Origin: a virus
Strand: one strand, 5' to 3'
Length of the DNA: 30,286 nucleotides
Virus record (IMG/VR): IMGVR_UViG_3300029892_000013
Span: 1-30,286 of that record
Of the stretch, positions 1-7,643 are shown in pieces (position 1 is the first letter of the stretch; each line of letters opens with the position of its first letter). Below the pieces are notes generated by a model that saw only the letters and a program-made list of their open reading frames with translations, ran no database searches and was not told the DNA's origin. The position numbers and the translations under genes were made by a program.

Positions 1-59
1 GTTGGCGCTTTATTGCTGCTGGCTTTTTGCGCCCCTAACCACCCCCGCAAGCAGGCAGG

Positions 60-407
60 ATGACGAAGAAGAAAGGACGGAAACCAATGGTCGGACACTT
101 CGATGGCGTGAACTATCCGGAGCGCACGATGGCGCGCGAGCTCGCCTCCCCTTCGGCTCGCGAGCGCCTGGACGAGATGAACACGCCGAAGCATGCGCGG
201 CTTCAGATCCCGCTCAAGGACGCACACAGCCTGCGCAACGTCGCAGATATCTTGCGCGGCCTGGCCAACAACCTCGATCTGTTGAGCAGGATTCCAGAGG
301 CGAACCTGCACCGCGACAAGAACGAGGCCGAATATCGCGCGCTGCGTGACGCGCTGTGGGAAATCAGGGCCGCCAACCTGAAAATATCTGGACAGCAGAA
401 ATCCTGA
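60..407 (+). CDS. Hypothetical protein, 115 aa
   Basis: Function not recognised. The protein starts with a basic stretch (MTKKKGRKP) and then looks soluble and mostly helical, with many charged residues and leucine-rich segments such as VADILRGLANNLDLLSR around residues 62-77. No membrane segment or signal peptide is seen. An AGGCAGG stretch directly before the ATG is a poor, tightly spaced ribosome site, so the start is tentative. It is one of only two plus-strand genes and points at the late operon, meeting it in an AT-rich spacer. It may belong to the next transcription unit to the left, outside this window. Confidence 0.6.
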   Translation: MTKKKGRKPMVGHFDGVNYPERTMARELASPSARERLDEMNTPKHARLQIPLKDAHSLRNVADILRGLANNLDLLSRIPEANLHRDKNEAEYRALRDALWEIRAANLKISGQQKS

Positions 408-595
408 CGTGGTACAAAATCTGGTAAATCATTGCAGCGCAACCATAATATACATTATCCGGGCGAAATAAAATTACCTTTCTACGGCCACGCATAATTT
501 TATTACTTTTGGACTGATAATTTACTTTCCATAATGCAATCCGGTCCCGCCCCGTTCCAATCAACATCTTGATTAATTGCGCGCAACCGATCAAC
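408..595. other. AT-rich spacer between convergent genes, with inverted repeats
   Basis: No gene is seen here. The stretch is much richer in A+T than the rest of the window. It holds a 10-bp inverted repeat (AATAAAATTA at 467-476 with its complement at 495-504, 18-nt loop), a near-perfect 14-bp palindrome (ATAATATACATTAT, 445-458), and related short direct repeats of the TTACTTT type at 474-482, 503-510 and 522-529. It separates the plus-strand gene from the terminator of the minus-strand late operon. It could hold regulatory sites or an attachment site; neither can be shown from sequence alone. Confidence 0.5.
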
Positions 596-628
596 AAAAA
601 ACCCGCCCCAGCCTTTCGGCCAGGGCGG
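596..628 (-). terminator. Intrinsic terminator of the late operon
   Basis: On the minus strand an 11-bp stem, CCGCCCTGGCC pairing with GGCTGGGGCGG through two central G-U wobble pairs, is closed by a GAAA tetraloop and followed by GTTTTTT. It lies about 55 nt after the holin stop codon, the last gene of the late transcript. This is a textbook Rho-independent terminator. Confidence 0.88.
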
Positions 629-682
629 CGAGTTTCAACCCGAGGGAGGATGCCGCAACAGCCCTGCGGCGCGGGCTGCGAT

Positions 683-1228
683 TCAGGCGATCATTTTTTT
701 GATGGCTTCGTCCTTTTTGGCGCTGCCGGCCGAGCTGCCCAGCCAGTAATTGCAAACCTGGCCAAAACCGATCTGCAGCGCGCCAAGCAGGAAAAGCATG
801 ACGTCTTTCAGGTTGTCGCTGACCTTCAGGCCATCCCGATTGAACAGCACATACAGGATAATGAAGTAGCCAAGGGTGATGATGACCGACACCACCACCG
901 GGCCCCAGGCAATAGCGCTGCCGGCCTTGGCAAGATCCACGGTCTGTTGCCGTGCGTTTTGGGTATCCTGCAGGCCGGCAATGAATGCCTGGTGATCGCG
1001 CTGCCTTTCGGCGTCCTCGATATCGGCAAGCCGCAGTTTGAATTGCAGTGCCAGGTTCGGGTCTGCTGCAATGGCCTTTGACAGGGTGTCCGGGTCGTCG
1101 GTGCCGATCAGGTTTTTTGCAACATCGGCTACCTGTCCGGCCACGCGGCCGGCCTTGTCGCCGCCAATCCACTGTGCCAGCGTGGGGGCGAATTGCAGGG
1201 CGATGCCTAGAAGCGCCGGAATTGCCAT
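683..1228 (-). CDS. Holin, GTA-type three-TM family
   Basis: Predicted inner-membrane holin that would time host lysis and release or activate the endolysin. The 181-aa protein has a hydrophobic N-terminal segment (residues 1-22), a polar central part, a strong membrane segment around 105-130 (GPVVVSVIITLGYFIILYVL) and another around 143-167, ending in a lysine-rich tail. That topology and the overall sequence resemble the GTA_holin_3TM family of alphaproteobacterial phages and gene transfer agents. The ATG has AAAGGA seven bases upstream. It sits four bases after the endolysin stop and just before the operon terminator, the usual place for a lysis gene. Confidence 0.8.
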   Translation of the reverse strand: MAIPALLGIALQFAPTLAQWIGGDKAGRVAGQVADVAKNLIGTDDPDTLSKAIAADPNLALQFKLRLADIEDAERQRDHQAFIAGLQDTQNARQQTVDLAKAGSAIAWGPVVVSVIITLGYFIILYVLFNRDGLKVSDNLKDVMLFLLGALQIGFGQVCNYWLGSSAGSAKKDEAIKKMIA

Positions 1229-1231
1229 GCT

Positions 1232-1642
1232 CTATCCTTTCATCTCAAAATGCGGCAGATCGACGAACCGTTCGTCGGGGTCGCCATCGGCGCGGGTCTT
1301 GCCGTCGCCATCCCAGTCGCCGCCCCAGCGCAGGGAGACTCCCATCTCGGCGGCCACGGCCAAGACGTGGTGCGCCAGCTCGACAAACCGGCCGTGGTCG
1401 TTCCAGTCAATGGGATACGGCGCGATATCCACGGCCAGGCTGGGCTCGGCATTGTGCTTGCTGGTCGGGAATGGGGTTTTGGACAGGCCGGCGGCAACTG
1501 CAGCGTCCTGCTCGATCTTGCCGCGGTGGCCGCACAGGACTGAGAAGTCCGGCCCGGTGGCGATGGCGGCGCGCATGACGCGCTGCATATCCGGGTGGCA
1601 GGTGCGCAGCCTGGCCTCGCTGTGACGGCCGAAGCTGGGCAT
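1232..1642 (-). CDS. Endolysin, M15-family L,D-peptidase
   Basis: Predicted peptidoglycan peptidase that cuts the stem peptide during lysis. The 136-aa protein carries the zinc-site pattern of M15 peptidases: SKHN at 61-64 (His63), AVDIAPYP with Asp72, and the C-terminal PHFE with His131. The length is normal for a one-domain M15C endolysin without a wall-binding domain. I chose the ATG at 1642 because it overlaps the stop of the upstream membrane protein (TAATG) and the homologous part begins there; an in-frame extension upstream only shadows that neighbour. An AAGGTGTGGAAG stretch precedes the start. No signal peptide is visible, so export would depend on the holin. Confidence 0.87.
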   Translation of the reverse strand: MPSFGRHSEARLRTCHPDMQRVMRAAIATGPDFSVLCGHRGKIEQDAAVAAGLSKTPFPTSKHNAEPSLAVDIAPYPIDWNDHGRFVELAHHVLAVAAEMGVSLRWGGDWDGDGKTRADGDPDERFVDLPHFEMKG

Positions 1643-1923
1643 TACTTCCACACCTTGTCGATCAGCCAAGCCGCGCCGCCGCCCAGCACTACCAGCACGC
1701 CGCCGACCCGGAGCAGGATCCACCAGGCGCCCTTGCCCATGTTTGCCGCCGCAAGCAGCTCGTCGAGCTTCTTGTCGATGTCCTCCAGCCATTTCTGCTG
1801 GCCGGCGACGGTGGCCTCCAGCCGGGCAAGCCGGTCGCGCTCTTCTGGCGTCACAGCACCCATCCCCCCGCCACGGTTGCGCGCGGGTTCCTGCAATGCC
1901 CCGACTTCGTTGCAATTGCGCAT
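1642..1923 (-). CDS. Small coiled-coil protein with one C-terminal TM, lysis cassette
   Basis: Probably a lysis accessory protein. A helical, heptad-like stretch (PEERDRLARLEATVAGQQKW and following residues, about 25-60) leads into a hydrophobic segment near residues 66-88 and a short basic end. This layout recalls XhlA-like and similar phage lysis-associated membrane proteins, but the match is by topology, not by clear identity. The stop overlaps the endolysin start, implying translational coupling. An internal ATG at 1863 (73-aa product) is also possible; both starts have G-rich sequence before them, so the N-terminal 20 residues are uncertain. Confidence 0.6.
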   Translation of the reverse strand: MRNCNEVGALQEPARNRGGGMGAVTPEERDRLARLEATVAGQQKWLEDIDKKLDELLAAANMGKGAWWILLRVGGVLVVLGGGAAWLIDKVWK

Positions 1924-1994
1924 CGCTGCACCCCGGATTTGAATTCAGGTTCCATGGCCGAGCCCTCGCTACAGGGTGAAGTCTTGGGGGTCGT

Positions 1995-2023
1995 CTTCAG
2001 CGGTCGCCACACGGCCGCTGAAG
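1995..2023. repeat. 9-bp perfect inverted repeat between tail and lysis genes
   Basis: CTTCAGCGG at 1995-2003 is repeated in inverse at 2015-2023, leaving an 11-nt loop. It lies in the 113-nt spacer between the 98-aa gene and the lysis cassette. No T-run follows on either strand, so it is not a standard intrinsic terminator; an RNA-processing hairpin or an operator are alternatives. Confidence 0.5.
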
Positions 2024-2036
2024 GCGCGCTCCAGAC

Positions 2037-2333
2037 TTACAGGCCGCCGCGGTCGAGCTTGGCGACCCAGCCGGTAAAGGACGCGTCGTTGAGGTGACTG
2101 GCGATCGAACCCAGGAAGGTGTCGAAGTCGGCGCCCTTGCCGGTTTCGACCTCAAACCCGGAGCCGGTGGCCTCGAGATTTTCCGGCGTGTCGCCCGCCA
2201 CGACCTCAAGCCGGATCGCGTTCAGGCGCGCGGCCAGCGCCTGCACTTCCTTGATCCGACTGACCATTGTTGCGGTCATGATGCCGAAGTTGGCAGTCGT
2301 CGAGTTGTATTTGATGTTGGTTGGCGCGGTCAT
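2037..2333 (-). CDS. Hypothetical phage protein, 98 aa
   Basis: Function not recognised. The ATG at 2333 is preceded by a very good ribosome site (AAAGGAG) and overlaps the stop of the upstream gene as ATGA, so I prefer it to the longer frame that reads back into that gene. The protein is soluble and lacks membrane segments. Its middle (MVSRIKEVQALAARLNAIRL) looks helical and the C-terminal half is acidic. It lies between the plus-strand methyltransferase-like gene and the lysis genes, a place where phages often keep small accessory proteins. Confidence 0.65.
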   Translation of the reverse strand: MTAPTNIKYNSTTANFGIMTATMVSRIKEVQALAARLNAIRLEVVAGDTPENLEATGSGFEVETGKGADFDTFLGSIASHLNDASFTGWVAKLDRGGL

Positions 2334-2620
2334 GTTCGTGTCACTCCTTTCTCGATCCGAAGCAGAATTGCCTCGGTGGTTTTGCCCGCTGATTCCAGGG
2401 CGTCGGCCTCGCGGGCCCACAGGCCGACATATTCCGCGCTGATTGCCTCAGCCTTACTGTCAGGCTTCGGAAACTGCGCGCGAATTCTGGTGAGATCGGC
2501 AATCATGGCGTTGAGCTGCGCCGGGCGGCCGGCAGCGGCGTCAGACAGGGCCTGGATCTGCTTTTTTGCTGGCCATAGCGCATCAAACGGGTCGCGCTGA
2601 GGGGTTTGCCATATTGTCAT
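2330..2620 (-). CDS. Hypothetical phage protein, 96 aa
   Basis: Function not recognised. The start at 2620 (MTIWQTPQRDPF) has AAAGG upstream; the frame continues further but without a better start. The sequence is helical and charged, with a conserved-looking DPFDALWPAKKQIQALSDAA segment near residues 10-30, and no membrane segment. The stop overlaps the next start as ATGA, so the two small genes are likely made together. It begins only 51 bases from the divergent plus-strand methyltransferase-like gene, so the spacer between them may carry promoters for either. Confidence 0.65.
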   Translation of the reverse strand: MTIWQTPQRDPFDALWPAKKQIQALSDAAAGRPAQLNAMIADLTRIRAQFPKPDSKAEAISAEYVGLWAREADALESAGKTTEAILLRIEKGVTRT

Positions 2621-2671
2621 AGCGCGCCTTTGCTGGCAGGTTACGGCGATTAGCCGGCCAATATTGGAGGC

Positions 2672-3388
2672 ATGCGATTGCAAACGTATTCATGCGACCC
2701 CGATGTGTTTTTCGATGTCGCCGACCCAGGCGGAATGAGGCGCGAAGAAGTCCGGGACACGATCAACCATCTCGCAGATTGCTACAGCCTGGACGGCAAA
2801 ACCGTCCTGTCAGTTGGCGCCGGCCGCGCCTGTGAGGAATATCACCTGATGAAGCGCGGGTGTCGCCTTCACCTTGTCGATAACAACGGAGAAGGCACCG
2901 TTGCCGACCCGGTGATGAGGTCCATGACGGACCGCGACACCGGGCTGCTGTACACCCTTGGTGACTTCCGGCGCTACAAGGGCGATCAGTCTGCCGATGT
3001 CCTGTACTTTTCTGGCTACTATCCCGATGAGGCCCGGCGCGAATTCATCTACCGGAAATTACCAGGACCGCACGCCATCAAATGGCGCCTGCTTGGGCCC
3101 TTCTCTCGATCCGTTATGAGGGCAACACGAGCGCTCAAGCCGGGCGGCCTGCTTTTGGTGCAGTCTTACTATGGCGGCGTCGAAATGAAGGATCACCAGG
3201 ATTATATCAGGGCCTGTGAGAGCCAGCTTTCACGGGCCGGCATGACGCTGATGGACGTTTACTGTTTCTCCCGCACAACCGGCGTCAAGTTTTTTGCCGC
3301 CATCAAGGGGAAGCCAATCCAGCGCGGCGAACTGGCCCGCTTCCATGGCCGGGCGCGCAGCAACGAGGCCATCATGCGGGTTTACTAG
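2672..3388 (+). CDS. Class I SAM-dependent methyltransferase-like protein (possible moron)
   Basis: Predicted methyltransferase of unknown substrate. The 238-aa protein shows a motif I-like loop (KTVLSVGAGRACEEY, about residues 43-57), an acidic end of strand 2 (LHLVDNN, about 66-72) and a late KPGGLLLVQSYYGG strand-and-loop near 157-170, all as in Rossmann-fold class I enzymes. GGAGG just upstream supports the start. It reads against all late genes around it and its TAG stop shares the palindrome CTAG with the stop of the tail fibre. Such a lone opposite-strand gene in a late operon is typical of a phage moron. Substrate could be protein, glycan or small molecule; the sequence does not tell. 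Confidence 0.7.
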   Translation: MRLQTYSCDPDVFFDVADPGGMRREEVRDTINHLADCYSLDGKTVLSVGAGRACEEYHLMKRGCRLHLVDNNGEGTVADPVMRSMTDRDTGLLYTLGDFRRYKGDQSADVLYFSGYYPDEARREFIYRKLPGPHAIKWRLLGPFSRSVMRATRALKPGGLLLVQSYYGGVEMKDHQDYIRACESQLSRAGMTLMDVYCFSRTTGVKFFAAIKGKPIQRGELARFHGRARSNEAIMRVY

Positions 3389-4353
3389 CGAACGGCCACG
3401 TAAAGCGTACAACGCTCCGGAGCAGAACCGGCACCGATCCAAGTCCCGGTGTCGCTGAACACGCGGGCGACAACTGTTGCGTAATGATACCCCTCAGAAA
3501 GGCCGGCTTTTTCAACGGAAAGAGAGCAGTTGACATTATATTGAAAGGTGACTATAGATATCCCGCTTTCAGGCGTAGTCCCATCGAACGCGATGCCGGT
3601 ATAAGTGAGCCTGCCGTTGTTATTTAATGCAGCGCCCACCAGACTGGCGCCGACAATTTCGCCGTCCCATACCAGAAACGGCACCCGGATTTCGCTATTG
3701 ATCTCAACATAGCTTGTGGACGTGGTTGTGCGCGCCGCCGTAAACCATGCGGACTGCACAGCGTATGCCCGGTTAAACCACGACCGCGTCAGCGCCGCAG
3801 AGAATTGCGTTGAGCCGTCAGTGCGGATCAGGCCGACAAGAGATCGTGTCGCATCCCCGGTCTTGATCTTGTTGCCGTAGGTCGAATCTTCATCGTATGC
3901 CGTCGCCGATGCCTCCAGCGTCATGGTGCCGGAATTCATGTAAGCGTAGACATAATAGACGGTTGCGGAAGAGAGCCCGCTAGTGCCGAGCGTAACCCCG
4001 GCTGCCGGTACTTCCTCGAAAGCGCCGTTGATGAGAAGATAGCGGCCATTATAGCGCGACAGGGTGATGGTCGTCGCGTTGGTATATCGCAGCTGGCATT
4101 GACCGACGACGCCTTTGCCAACCGGGCCGTTATAGGGCTCCGAAAGCGTCCCCTTGATGATCCAGGCGCTATTCGCAGCGTTGCGCTGTTTCAGCAGGTC
4201 GTTAGCCGTGTCGGCCCACTCCATGAATGGATATGTCGCACTCGGCGCGGTTCCGCCGCTCTGCTTGGTGGTAATGGCCTCCAGAGCGGAATTAATTGCG
4301 GACCGAACGGACGCGCCGGAACCGTTGGCAATCGAAATGCTAGCTTGAGCCAT
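3385..4353 (-). CDS. Tail fibre / tail-associated protein, 322 aa
   Basis: Likely a distal tail component that may contact the host surface. The N-terminal part (ISIANGSGASVRSAINSALE, then a WADTANDLLKQRN segment near residues 46-58) matches a common module found at the start of phage tail fibre and tail appendage proteins. The remainder is rich in Thr, Ser, Gly and aromatic residues in short beta-like runs, as expected for a trimeric fibre. It follows the J-like tip gene and one small gene, the normal fibre position. No collagen-like repeats, peptidase or chaperone domain are evident. Receptor binding is inferred from position and composition. Confidence 0.72.
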   Translation of the reverse strand: MAQASISIANGSGASVRSAINSALEAITTKQSGGTAPSATYPFMEWADTANDLLKQRNAANSAWIIKGTLSEPYNGPVGKGVVGQCQLRYTNATTITLSRYNGRYLLINGAFEEVPAAGVTLGTSGLSSATVYYVYAYMNSGTMTLEASATAYDEDSTYGNKIKTGDATRSLVGLIRTDGSTQFSAALTRSWFNRAYAVQSAWFTAARTTTSTSYVEINSEIRVPFLVWDGEIVGASLVGAALNNNGRLTYTGIAFDGTTPESGISIVTFQYNVNCSLSVEKAGLSEGYHYATVVARVFSDTGTWIGAGSAPERCTLYVAVR

Positions 4354-4355
4354 AA

Positions 4356-4574
4356 TTACACCTTTGCCTTATGGGTTGGACGCTTCTTGACCGGCCAGAA
4401 AGCGCCGCCGAACGGGTTTGTTTCATCGTCCACCCAGACGTATTCGCCTACAGGCAGGTCGCATTCGACGATGGCCTGCAGGCGACGATGGCCGTCAGCG
4501 ACCGGAAAGCTTGAAGTAAACATGCCCAGATAAACGCCGCGTTCATCAATGACGGCGAGTTGCTTTTCGCTCAT
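4356..4574 (-). CDS. Hypothetical protein between tail tip and tail fibre, 72 aa
   Basis: Function not recognised. The compact protein opens with QLAVIDERGVYLGMF, like a small beta-hairpin module, and ends in a basic tail (KKRPTHKAKV). Its ATG overlaps the stop of the J-like gene as ATGA and its stop lies two bases before the fibre start, so it is translated as part of the tail-tip unit. It could be a fibre assembly factor or a minor fibre-attachment protein, which is a guess from position only. Confidence 0.65.
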   Translation of the reverse strand: MSEKQLAVIDERGVYLGMFTSSFPVADGHRRLQAIVECDLPVGEYVWVDDETNPFGGAFWPVKKRPTHKAKV

Positions 4575-7204
4575 ACCAATGCCTCCGCTTTCACGCGCAG
4601 TTGGGAAATGTTGATGTTGTAGGTCGGGTCATAGCTGCGAAGCTCGGCGCGCAATTCCACGCCTCGGCAATAGACCTCGGTTGAATCCACGCGGCTCCAT
4701 TCGCTCCACGTAGCCGGCGAGCTGGCCGGGTCGTCGTCGGTGATGCGCGCCTCAACCCAGCAATCGGCAGCGCTGCCGCCGTCGTCGCCGTCAAAATCCA
4801 GCCAGTCGTCGATATTGTCCGTGCGGCTGTCGATCAGGTCGTTTGTATTTACGACGATGCCGCCGATGATCGAGCGCAGACGGCGGCGGCTTTTTGTGGT
4901 GAAGTCGAAGCCGGCGGCAAAGTAGTAAGTGCCGCTCGCTGTGGTGCCGCCGTAGTCGTCAAGCGATGCCACCTCGTCAAAATCCGGGATGTCGTCGAAT
5001 AGGCCGACCCCGGTCAGCTTTAGAACTGTGCCGTCGACAACGACGCCGGACTTCTCGCCCAGAAAATCGTCGTCCTCCTGCACCGTCGATACATCGGCGA
5101 ATTCGCGGATGTCGGCGCCATCGGTGGAAACCTGCGCCCAGGTCTCCGACTGCTGGCCTGTGGAATCCTCGGCGCGGATCAGGTACGAGCCGGGTTTCAG
5201 CGGCAGGATCAGGTTCACGCTGGCGCCGGGGTAGCCGTCCGGATCGCCAATGCTGAAACTTTCAGACCACTCGGCCGCGCTGGTCGCCTCGCTGTGCCGA
5301 ACCAGAAGCCGGCCGCCGATCCGCACGTCGAGAGCGGGATGTAGGTCAAGCGTGATGTACGCCTGCCCGCCGAACCGCTGCAGCCCGCGAATGGTCGGCG
5401 CGGCCGGCGCGGCGCCAAGGCCATAGATTTCCCGCCGGGTCAGCGCGTCGTCAGGATCGGACGCCGATCCAATGCCGGTAATCGCGCGCACCCTGAAATC
5501 GTAGGTTCCGGGCGCAATGTCCGGTATTTCGGAGGTCAGGCTGCCGGTGCGCGGCAGGACGACCCAGTCCGTCGCGCCGACCAGCCGATACGACGGTTCA
5601 TACTGCGACACGAAGGCGTGCGGCGATGCAGCCCAAGACAGCAGCGCCTTGACGGCCACACCTCGCCCCGTGGTGGTTTCGTAAAGCTGCTCTGTGATCG
5701 CAGGCTGCCCAGGCGGGTCGATATTGAAGGCATCCGGCAGATCGGTATTCGGCGCGTCGTCGACGGCCTGTTCCTCGGACGTCGACCAGTCGTAGATCGT
5801 GCTGACCGTCTCGCGCAGCATGACCTGCACGACCAGCGCGGGATTGCCGCCCTGATCCTGCTGCACGGCCAAGGCCCACTCGACGCACTCGAATTCCTTG
5901 TCGGTCCAGCCGAACCGGGTATTCGACAGCATGATCGTATCGCCGGCCTGGAAGCGGAAGGCCGACAGGTTGAAAACGGCCTCGACCGTTATGGGCTGGC
6001 GGGCTTTCAGCAGCTCGATCTTGGCGAGCCGCTGCGCCATCGTCGGGCTGGTCGTGAACGGCAGGTCGTGGTCTTTGTAGCGGTGCGCGGCAAGGCCAAG
6101 GGCGGCGCGCTGTGCCTCGGATTTGATGGCCGGGTAATCGCTGGCAACCCACAGGTTTTCAGGCGACACATAGACGCCCTTGATTGCCGAGAAAGCCTCG
6201 CGCGCGCTGACGCGGGTGCGGACCTTGATCGGCGCGACCAGATCGCCTTCATCGAAGGAAAGCGTCGGCGCGTCCCAGGCCGCGACATACAGCCGCCATT
6301 TGCCGCCGGAATAGACCAGTCGGCCGCCGCAGGACGTCAGCAGCTCCTGCAGGATTTCCTGCGGGCTGTTGGCGGTGTCGATGACGCCGTCGCAGTAGTA
6401 ACGATTTTCGAATGTCGACGGGCTGCTGCTGCCGTATTCCACCTGCTCGTCGCAGATATTGGCGGCGGCGATGAAATAGTCGTCGTCAATCTCGTCGTCG
6501 CCGCAGCCCAGACCGTAAATCGGGTCCTTGAGATAATGCCGGATCAAAAGCGCCGGGTTGCGGGTGTAGGCGTAATAGGTCGGCGATCCGGCCTGACGCG
6601 GGTCTTCAACAAGGCAGTCGCCCTCGACGTCGGCCTTGATCGATGGGATGCCGTTGGTCCAGACGTTTTCGTCCCAGCGCAGTCGCACATACAGATAGGC
6701 AACGCCCTTGCCTTGGTGCGCGCTGGTCCACTTGCCGCCGGATTCCGAGATCAGGTTCGCGCTGGCGGCCTGGCTTTCGGTGCCGAGGAATTTCTCGATC
6801 CGCACCAGCCCGGAGAATTTTGGATCCGTGCTGATCGTATCGTCGAGGTACACGTCGTTGATCGCCTGCACCTGATGCGAGGCCAGCGCGATGACGAGAT
6901 GCAGGTAATTGTTGTTGTCCGTCGACTGGACATACACAAGCGGGCCGGACACCCGCGCCTTGCCATAGATCAGCTTGCGACTGACGACAGGCTGGCGGAT
7001 CAGGACGGTACGGTCGCGCAGGGTGGCGCGGAAAGCCGACAGGTCTGGCGCCTTGGCCTTTTTCTGTGTCAGCGACTGGCCGACCAGGCTGATGCCGGTC
7101 GAGATGGCAAGCCCGACGACGGCGCCGATTATGCCGCCGCCAATCGCCGCCGATGCCGCGCCGGCCGCAACCGCCGCAACAATCGCTACCGCCGCCTGTG
7201 GCAC
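4571..7204 (-). CDS. Tail tip / host-specificity protein, lambda J-like
   Basis: Central tail-tip protein forming the distal end of the tail and carrying fibres or receptor contacts. At 877 aa it is within the usual range for J-like proteins. A Gly/Ala-rich hydrophobic N-terminal stretch (about 1-50) is followed by a segment typical of the family (RQPVVSRKLIYGKARVSGPL, about 74-93) and then a conserved core with YLHLVIALASHQVQ. The C-terminal half contains fibronectin-like beta repeats. The start is GTG at 7204, four bases after the upstream stop and preceded by GGAGGGTG. Position after the NlpC/P60-like gene equals lambda K followed by I/J. Confidence 0.87.
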   Translation of the reverse strand: MPQAAVAIVAAVAAGAASAAIGGGIIGAVVGLAISTGISLVGQSLTQKKAKAPDLSAFRATLRDRTVLIRQPVVSRKLIYGKARVSGPLVYVQSTDNNNYLHLVIALASHQVQAINDVYLDDTISTDPKFSGLVRIEKFLGTESQAASANLISESGGKWTSAHQGKGVAYLYVRLRWDENVWTNGIPSIKADVEGDCLVEDPRQAGSPTYYAYTRNPALLIRHYLKDPIYGLGCGDDEIDDDYFIAAANICDEQVEYGSSSPSTFENRYYCDGVIDTANSPQEILQELLTSCGGRLVYSGGKWRLYVAAWDAPTLSFDEGDLVAPIKVRTRVSAREAFSAIKGVYVSPENLWVASDYPAIKSEAQRAALGLAAHRYKDHDLPFTTSPTMAQRLAKIELLKARQPITVEAVFNLSAFRFQAGDTIMLSNTRFGWTDKEFECVEWALAVQQDQGGNPALVVQVMLRETVSTIYDWSTSEEQAVDDAPNTDLPDAFNIDPPGQPAITEQLYETTTGRGVAVKALLSWAASPHAFVSQYEPSYRLVGATDWVVLPRTGSLTSEIPDIAPGTYDFRVRAITGIGSASDPDDALTRREIYGLGAAPAAPTIRGLQRFGGQAYITLDLHPALDVRIGGRLLVRHSEATSAAEWSESFSIGDPDGYPGASVNLILPLKPGSYLIRAEDSTGQQSETWAQVSTDGADIREFADVSTVQEDDDFLGEKSGVVVDGTVLKLTGVGLFDDIPDFDEVASLDDYGGTTASGTYYFAAGFDFTTKSRRRLRSIIGGIVVNTNDLIDSRTDNIDDWLDFDGDDGGSAADCWVEARITDDDPASSPATWSEWSRVDSTEVYCRGVELRAELRSYDPTYNINISQLRVKAEALV

Positions 7205-7205
7205 G

Positions 7206-7643
7206 TCACACCCTCCAGGCGCGGAGACAGTTGCGCAGCGGGATTTCCGTCAGGCCGACCGGGCCGGCAAAGAGCGCGGTGCGGCCGGACAGGCTGACCA
7301 GGCCAAGCGCCGGCGCGCGGGCGGAACCCGTATCGACGTCGGCCAGCACGCAGTCGCCACGGTGCGCCAGCAATGGGCTGGCTTCTTCCATGTACAGCCG
7401 GCCGGTGATGGCTTCGGCCGCCTCGCACAGCCCGCCGCCGGCAAACCCCTTGAGCGCTCGAGCCGCTCCAATGGCCGTGCTGTAGCGCCCGCGCAACTCT
7501 GCCATGGGGTCGATGCCGGTCATGGCCTCAATACCGTTGCAGGCAAAAGTGCAGCAGTCGTGATCGCCCCATGAAAAAGGCCGCTTCAGAGCGGCCTTGA
7601 TGTGAGCGCCCAGCCGGGCGTGCCAGCTCTCGAAGCGGATCAC
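7206..7643 (-). CDS. NlpC/P60-like tail protein (DUF6950-type), lambda K position
   Basis: Likely a tail-tip assembly protein related to papain-like NlpC/P60 peptidases, which help make or cut through the cell wall. In the 145-aa sequence WGDHDCCTFACNG at about 25-37 carries the candidate nucleophile Cys, and HRGDCVLADV near 93-102 lies where the family has its second conserved block. The overall pattern resembles DUF6950. A catalytic His is not obvious, so activity is uncertain. It starts with GTG at 7643, overlapping the previous stop (GTGA). Gene order between the L-position protein and J matches lambda K. Confidence 0.72.
   Translation of the reverse strand: MIRFESWHARLGAHIKAALKRPFSWGDHDCCTFACNGIEAMTGIDPMAELRGRYSTAIGAARALKGFAGGGLCEAAEAITGRLYMEEASPLLAHRGDCVLADVDTGSARAPALGLVSLSGRTALFAGPVGLTEIPLRNCLRAWRV
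7577..7598 (-). repeat. Terminator-like hairpin inside the NlpC-like gene
   Basis: An 8-bp perfect stem, AAGGCCGC with GCGGCCTT, encloses a 6-nt loop and is followed on the minus strand by three more T bases, giving TTTTTC after the GC-rich arm. It lies within the first 25 codons of the coding sequence. It may be a weak intrinsic terminator or attenuator, or simply a coincidence of coding for an AALKRPF segment. Confidence 0.4.

Noticed and set aside
5618-7297. Long plus-strand open frame of over 500 codons
   Set aside because: It lies opposite the J-like tail gene, whose protein is clearly recognisable; long antisense frames are expected in GC-rich coding DNA.
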